A stretch of DNA of 64,000 nt from Tropicibacter naphthalenivorans (GTDB lineage: Bacteria; Pseudomonadota; Alphaproteobacteria; Rhodobacterales; Rhodobacteraceae), in assembly GCF_900176475.1 (NCBI RefSeq), contig NZ_FWXX01000003.1, positions 1 to 64,000 on the forward strand, read 5' to 3'. Every line of letters begins with the position of its first letter. Positions within the stretch are counted from its first letter, which is position 1. Shown in pieces: positions 62,044 through 64,000 of the stretch. The notes under the pieces were generated by a model, which did not search any database, had not been told where the DNA came from, and worked only from the letters and a program-made list of their open reading frames with translations. Position numbers and translations under genes: made by a program.

Positions 62044-63901
62044 GCTGCAAACTCTCGGCCAAACGCATCAGGGTGATCGCCTCTTGCCGATAACCAAACG
62101 CATCCTCGCCGCGCGCCCTCTGCGCGAGGGCAATCGCCTCGGCCAAACCCCACTCACCAATCAGCTCGGACCCCTGCAAAACCTGCCCGAACCCGGCAAT
62201 CGCCGTGGCCCAATCGGCCTCTGGCAAAGGCGCGTCCCCCGCCACGATAGGGCGCTCAATCAGCTGGCTTTCACTCTCGCCCGGCGTCTTGTACCGCAGC
62301 CGCAGAAAGCCCAACTCCTCAGATTCACCAAAACTTTCAGACCCATAGCGCAGCGGATCGGTCAGACGCGCGCCCGACCCCACCGGCGTAATCTCGTAGA
62401 TCGCCGTCACCTGATGGCCCGCGCCAATCTCGCCCGCGTCCACCCGGTCGTTATTGAAATCCTCGCGCCGCAGCGCCCGCGTCTCATACCCGATCAAGCG
62501 GTACTCGGCGACCTGCGCAGGGTTCCACTCGACCTGGATCTTGACGTCATTGGCGATGGGCACCAAGGCCCCGGTCAGCTGATCCACAAGCACCTTCTGC
62601 GCCTCGGCCAGCGTGTCGATATAGGCGGCCATGCCGTTGCCGGTCTGGGCCAAGGCCTGCATCACCGCGTCGTCTAAATTCCCGCGCCCAAAGCCCAGAA
62701 CCGACAGATACGTGCCGCTGTCGCGCTGTCCCGCGATGAAATCCTCCAATGCCTCCGGATCGCTGATCCCGACGTTGAAATCCCCGTCGGTGGCAAGGAT
62801 CACACGGCTCACGGCCTCCTCCCGCGCCATCTCGGTCGCAGTGGCATAGGCCTGTTCCAAACCCTCTTGCCCCGCCGTGCTTCCGCCCGCTTCCAAACGC
62901 TCCAAAGCGCTCAGGATCACGTCCCGCTCGGACGCAGGGGTAGGGTCCAGCACACGTCCCGCGCTGCCCGCATAGGTCACGATGGACACCTGATCCTCGG
63001 CCCCCAGCTGCCCCAACATCAGCCGGAAACTCTGCACCAGCAGCGGCAGCTTGTTCGGGTCCGACATCGACCCCGAGGTGTCGATCAGGAACACCAAGTT
63101 CAGCGGAGGCCGCGTCGCAGGCATAGCGCCCTGCAAGCCGATGTGCACAAGCTTGGTGCCCGCGCGCCACGGGCTGTCCGACACGCCGACCGAGGTGGAA
63201 AACGCCTCGCCGTCCTCGGGCGCGGGGTAGTCGTAGTGGAAATAGTTCACCATTTCCTCGATCCGCACGGCCTCTTTGGGTGGCAACTGCCCCCAGTTCA
63301 GCGAATTGCGGATCACCGACCAAGACGCCGTGTCCACGTCGATGGAAAAGGTCGAGACGGGCTCTTCGGCGGTCACCTTGATGGGGTTCGGATCGGCATT
63401 GGCAAAGGCTTCGCTGTCCGGTTCAGGCGCCACCGCCGCATCCAAGGCCATCTTGGCGCGCGGCGCGCTGGCGGGGGGGGCGAACCCCAGGCTAGGCTCG
63501 ACCAGAACCATCGGCTCGGCTTCCTCGACCATCACCGGCTCCATGATCTCGTCCGGCTCTTCCAGAACCACCACGGGGCCGACCTCGATCACATCGCGCC
63601 CGCTGGGCGGCGTCTGATCGCGCAGCACCGGCACCAAAGCCACCAAGGCCACCGCCGCCAGCGCCGTGCTGGCCGTCAAAATTCCGCGCGTCGAAAGCTT
63701 TGCAAACATCTGCCGTACTCCTTTGAACAGGCCCTTTTCCGGGCTTTCAGGAGTAGGACGCAGCTCAGACGCCGTTTCTTGGGCGCGGTCGAAATTTTTC
63801 ATCGCCATCGCCACCGCCTCGGCCTTGCGCGCGGGATCGGCCTTGGGCGTCGCCTCGTCGAACAGGGCGCGCAGCTCTTGCAAGTCGTCGTCTTGGCTCA
63901 T
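62039..63901 (-). CDS. VWA-domain protein with anti-sigma-like N-terminus (YfbK-like)
   Basis: 620 residues from ATG 63901. Residues 1-70 are cytoplasmic and charged (LQELRALFDEATPKADPARK), like small anti-sigma regions; one membrane segment follows (ILTASTALAAVALVALVPVL, about 72-91), an acidic Pro/Val-rich linker, then a YfbK-type region (VSTFSIDVDTASWSVIRNSL, about 190), the VWA domain with MIDAS DTSGSMS (about 275) and a C-terminal DUF3520-like part (YEITPVGSGARLTDPLRYG). It overlaps the sigma factor gene by four bases, so sensing by VWA with control of that sigma factor is a reasonable inference. Confidence 0.85.
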   Translation of the reverse strand: MSQDDDLQELRALFDEATPKADPARKAEAVAMAMKNFDRAQETASELRPTPESPEKGLFKGVRQMFAKLSTRGILTASTALAAVALVALVPVLRDQTPPSGRDVIEVGPVVVLEEPDEIMEPVMVEEAEPMVLVEPSLGFAPPASAPRAKMALDAAVAPEPDSEAFANADPNPIKVTAEEPVSTFSIDVDTASWSVIRNSLNWGQLPPKEAVRIEEMVNYFHYDYPAPEDGEAFSTSVGVSDSPWRAGTKLVHIGLQGAMPATRPPLNLVFLIDTSGSMSDPNKLPLLVQSFRLMLGQLGAEDQVSIVTYAGSAGRVLDPTPASERDVILSALERLEAGGSTAGQEGLEQAYATATEMAREEAVSRVILATDGDFNVGISDPEALEDFIAGQRDSGTYLSVLGFGRGNLDDAVMQALAQTGNGMAAYIDTLAEAQKVLVDQLTGALVPIANDVKIQVEWNPAQVAEYRLIGYETRALRREDFNNDRVDAGEIGAGHQVTAIYEITPVGSGARLTDPLRYGSESFGESEELGFLRLRYKTPGESESQLIERPIVAGDAPLPEADWATAIAGFGQVLQGSELIGEWGLAEAIALAQRARGEDAFGYRQEAITLMRLAESLQR

Positions 63902-64000
63902 GCCTCTGCCCCTTGTGTCATCGCCTTCAACTGCCGTTTCGCCTCGGACACGCGCCACGCGACGGTGCCGGGGGGAATGTCCAGGATGCTGGCGGCCTCG
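63898..64000 (-). CDS. ECF-type RNA polymerase sigma factor, C-terminal part (cut by window edge)
   Basis: The last 33 codons before the TGA at 63898-63900 read EAASILDIPPGTVAWRVSEA and on to a KRQLK tail, the region 4 helix-turn-helix of sigma-70 family ECF factors (A-x-x-L-x-I-P-x-G-T-V-x-x-R). The N-terminal part lies beyond the window. Its stop overlaps the start of the VWA gene, the usual sigma/anti-sigma layout. Confidence 0.85.
   Translation of the reverse strand, partial: EAASILDIPPGTVAWRVSEAKRQLKAMTQGAEA

Noticed and set aside
1-64000. CRISPR arrays, tRNA or rRNA genes, prophage, toxin-antitoxin pairs
   Set aside because: No evenly spaced direct repeats, cloverleaf tRNA patterns, rRNA segments, phage structural genes or small paired toxin/antitoxin frames were seen; a covariance-model search would be needed to be sure about RNA genes.

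Overview
The window is about 64 kb of high-GC chromosomal DNA from an alphaproteobacterium, most probably a Rhodobacteraceae (Roseobacter-group) member. The order rnd-lptC-lptA-lptB-hpf-ptsN, the dnaK-dnaJ pair with a CTTG-N18-CTTATAT heat-shock promoter, the glcD-glcE-glcF operon, the moxR-DUF58-BatA/DUF4159-VWA operon and the style of the intergenic hairpins all point that way. No rRNA, tRNA, CRISPR array or prophage was recognised. The assignment rests on remembered gene orders and protein features, not on a database search.

Left end (1-5.3 kb): the 3' end of an IS5-type transposase, a fragment of a second transposase, then a very large membrane-PAS-GGDEF-EAL cyclic-di-GMP protein. 5.3-14.9 kb holds housekeeping and envelope genes: an MFS carrier with a histidine-rich tail, an anchored periplasmic protein paired with a PstS/OmpA fusion, radC, dnaJ, dnaK, alkB and an SH3-domain protein. 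14.9-25.3 kb is a surface-glycan locus: an ABC-2 export permease, cysQ, a family-2 glycosyltransferase, galU, galE, three more glycosyltransferases and a double-module sulfotransferase. CysQ removes PAP, the by-product of PAPS-dependent sulfotransferases, so the locus reads as synthesis of a sulfated, branched, UDP-hexose-based polysaccharide. An initiating sugar-phosphate transferase (30.1 kb, behind a long AT-richer leader) and a second glycosyltransferase/sulfotransferase pair (42.0-44.6 kb) probably belong to the same biology.

25.3-29.2 kb encodes PtsN, the ribosome hibernation factor, the LptBAC lipopolysaccharide transport parts and a short RNase D. 30.9-46.5 kb is mixed: acyl-CoA dehydratase, VOC protein, FMN reductase, OmpA-like lipoprotein, AraC/Ogt fusion, endonuclease III, PfkB kinase, a subtilase without signal peptide, DNA polymerase I, a lone ABC ATPase, a HIT protein, a DMT transporter and small conserved proteins. 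46.6-53.3 kb is a tightly overlapping MoxR/VWA operon. 53.3-61.9 kb contains DUF599 and HemJ/CopD membrane proteins, the glycolate oxidase operon, a secreted trypsin-like protease, Hsp20 and a LysR regulator. The right edge holds a VWA protein with an anti-sigma-like N-terminus, overlapping the end of an ECF-type sigma factor cut by the window border.

The most unusual things seen in the sequence are structured intergenic DNAs: two copies of a triple-hairpin element with compensating base changes, two three-way-junction elements whose outer stems enclose a stop codon, a hairpin that buries the ribosome binding site of the subtilase gene, and a 21-bp palindrome inside a 19-bp promoter spacer. 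No strong candidate for a completely new defence or mobile system was found; the sulfated-glycan locus and the VWA/sigma pair are the best targets for follow-up.
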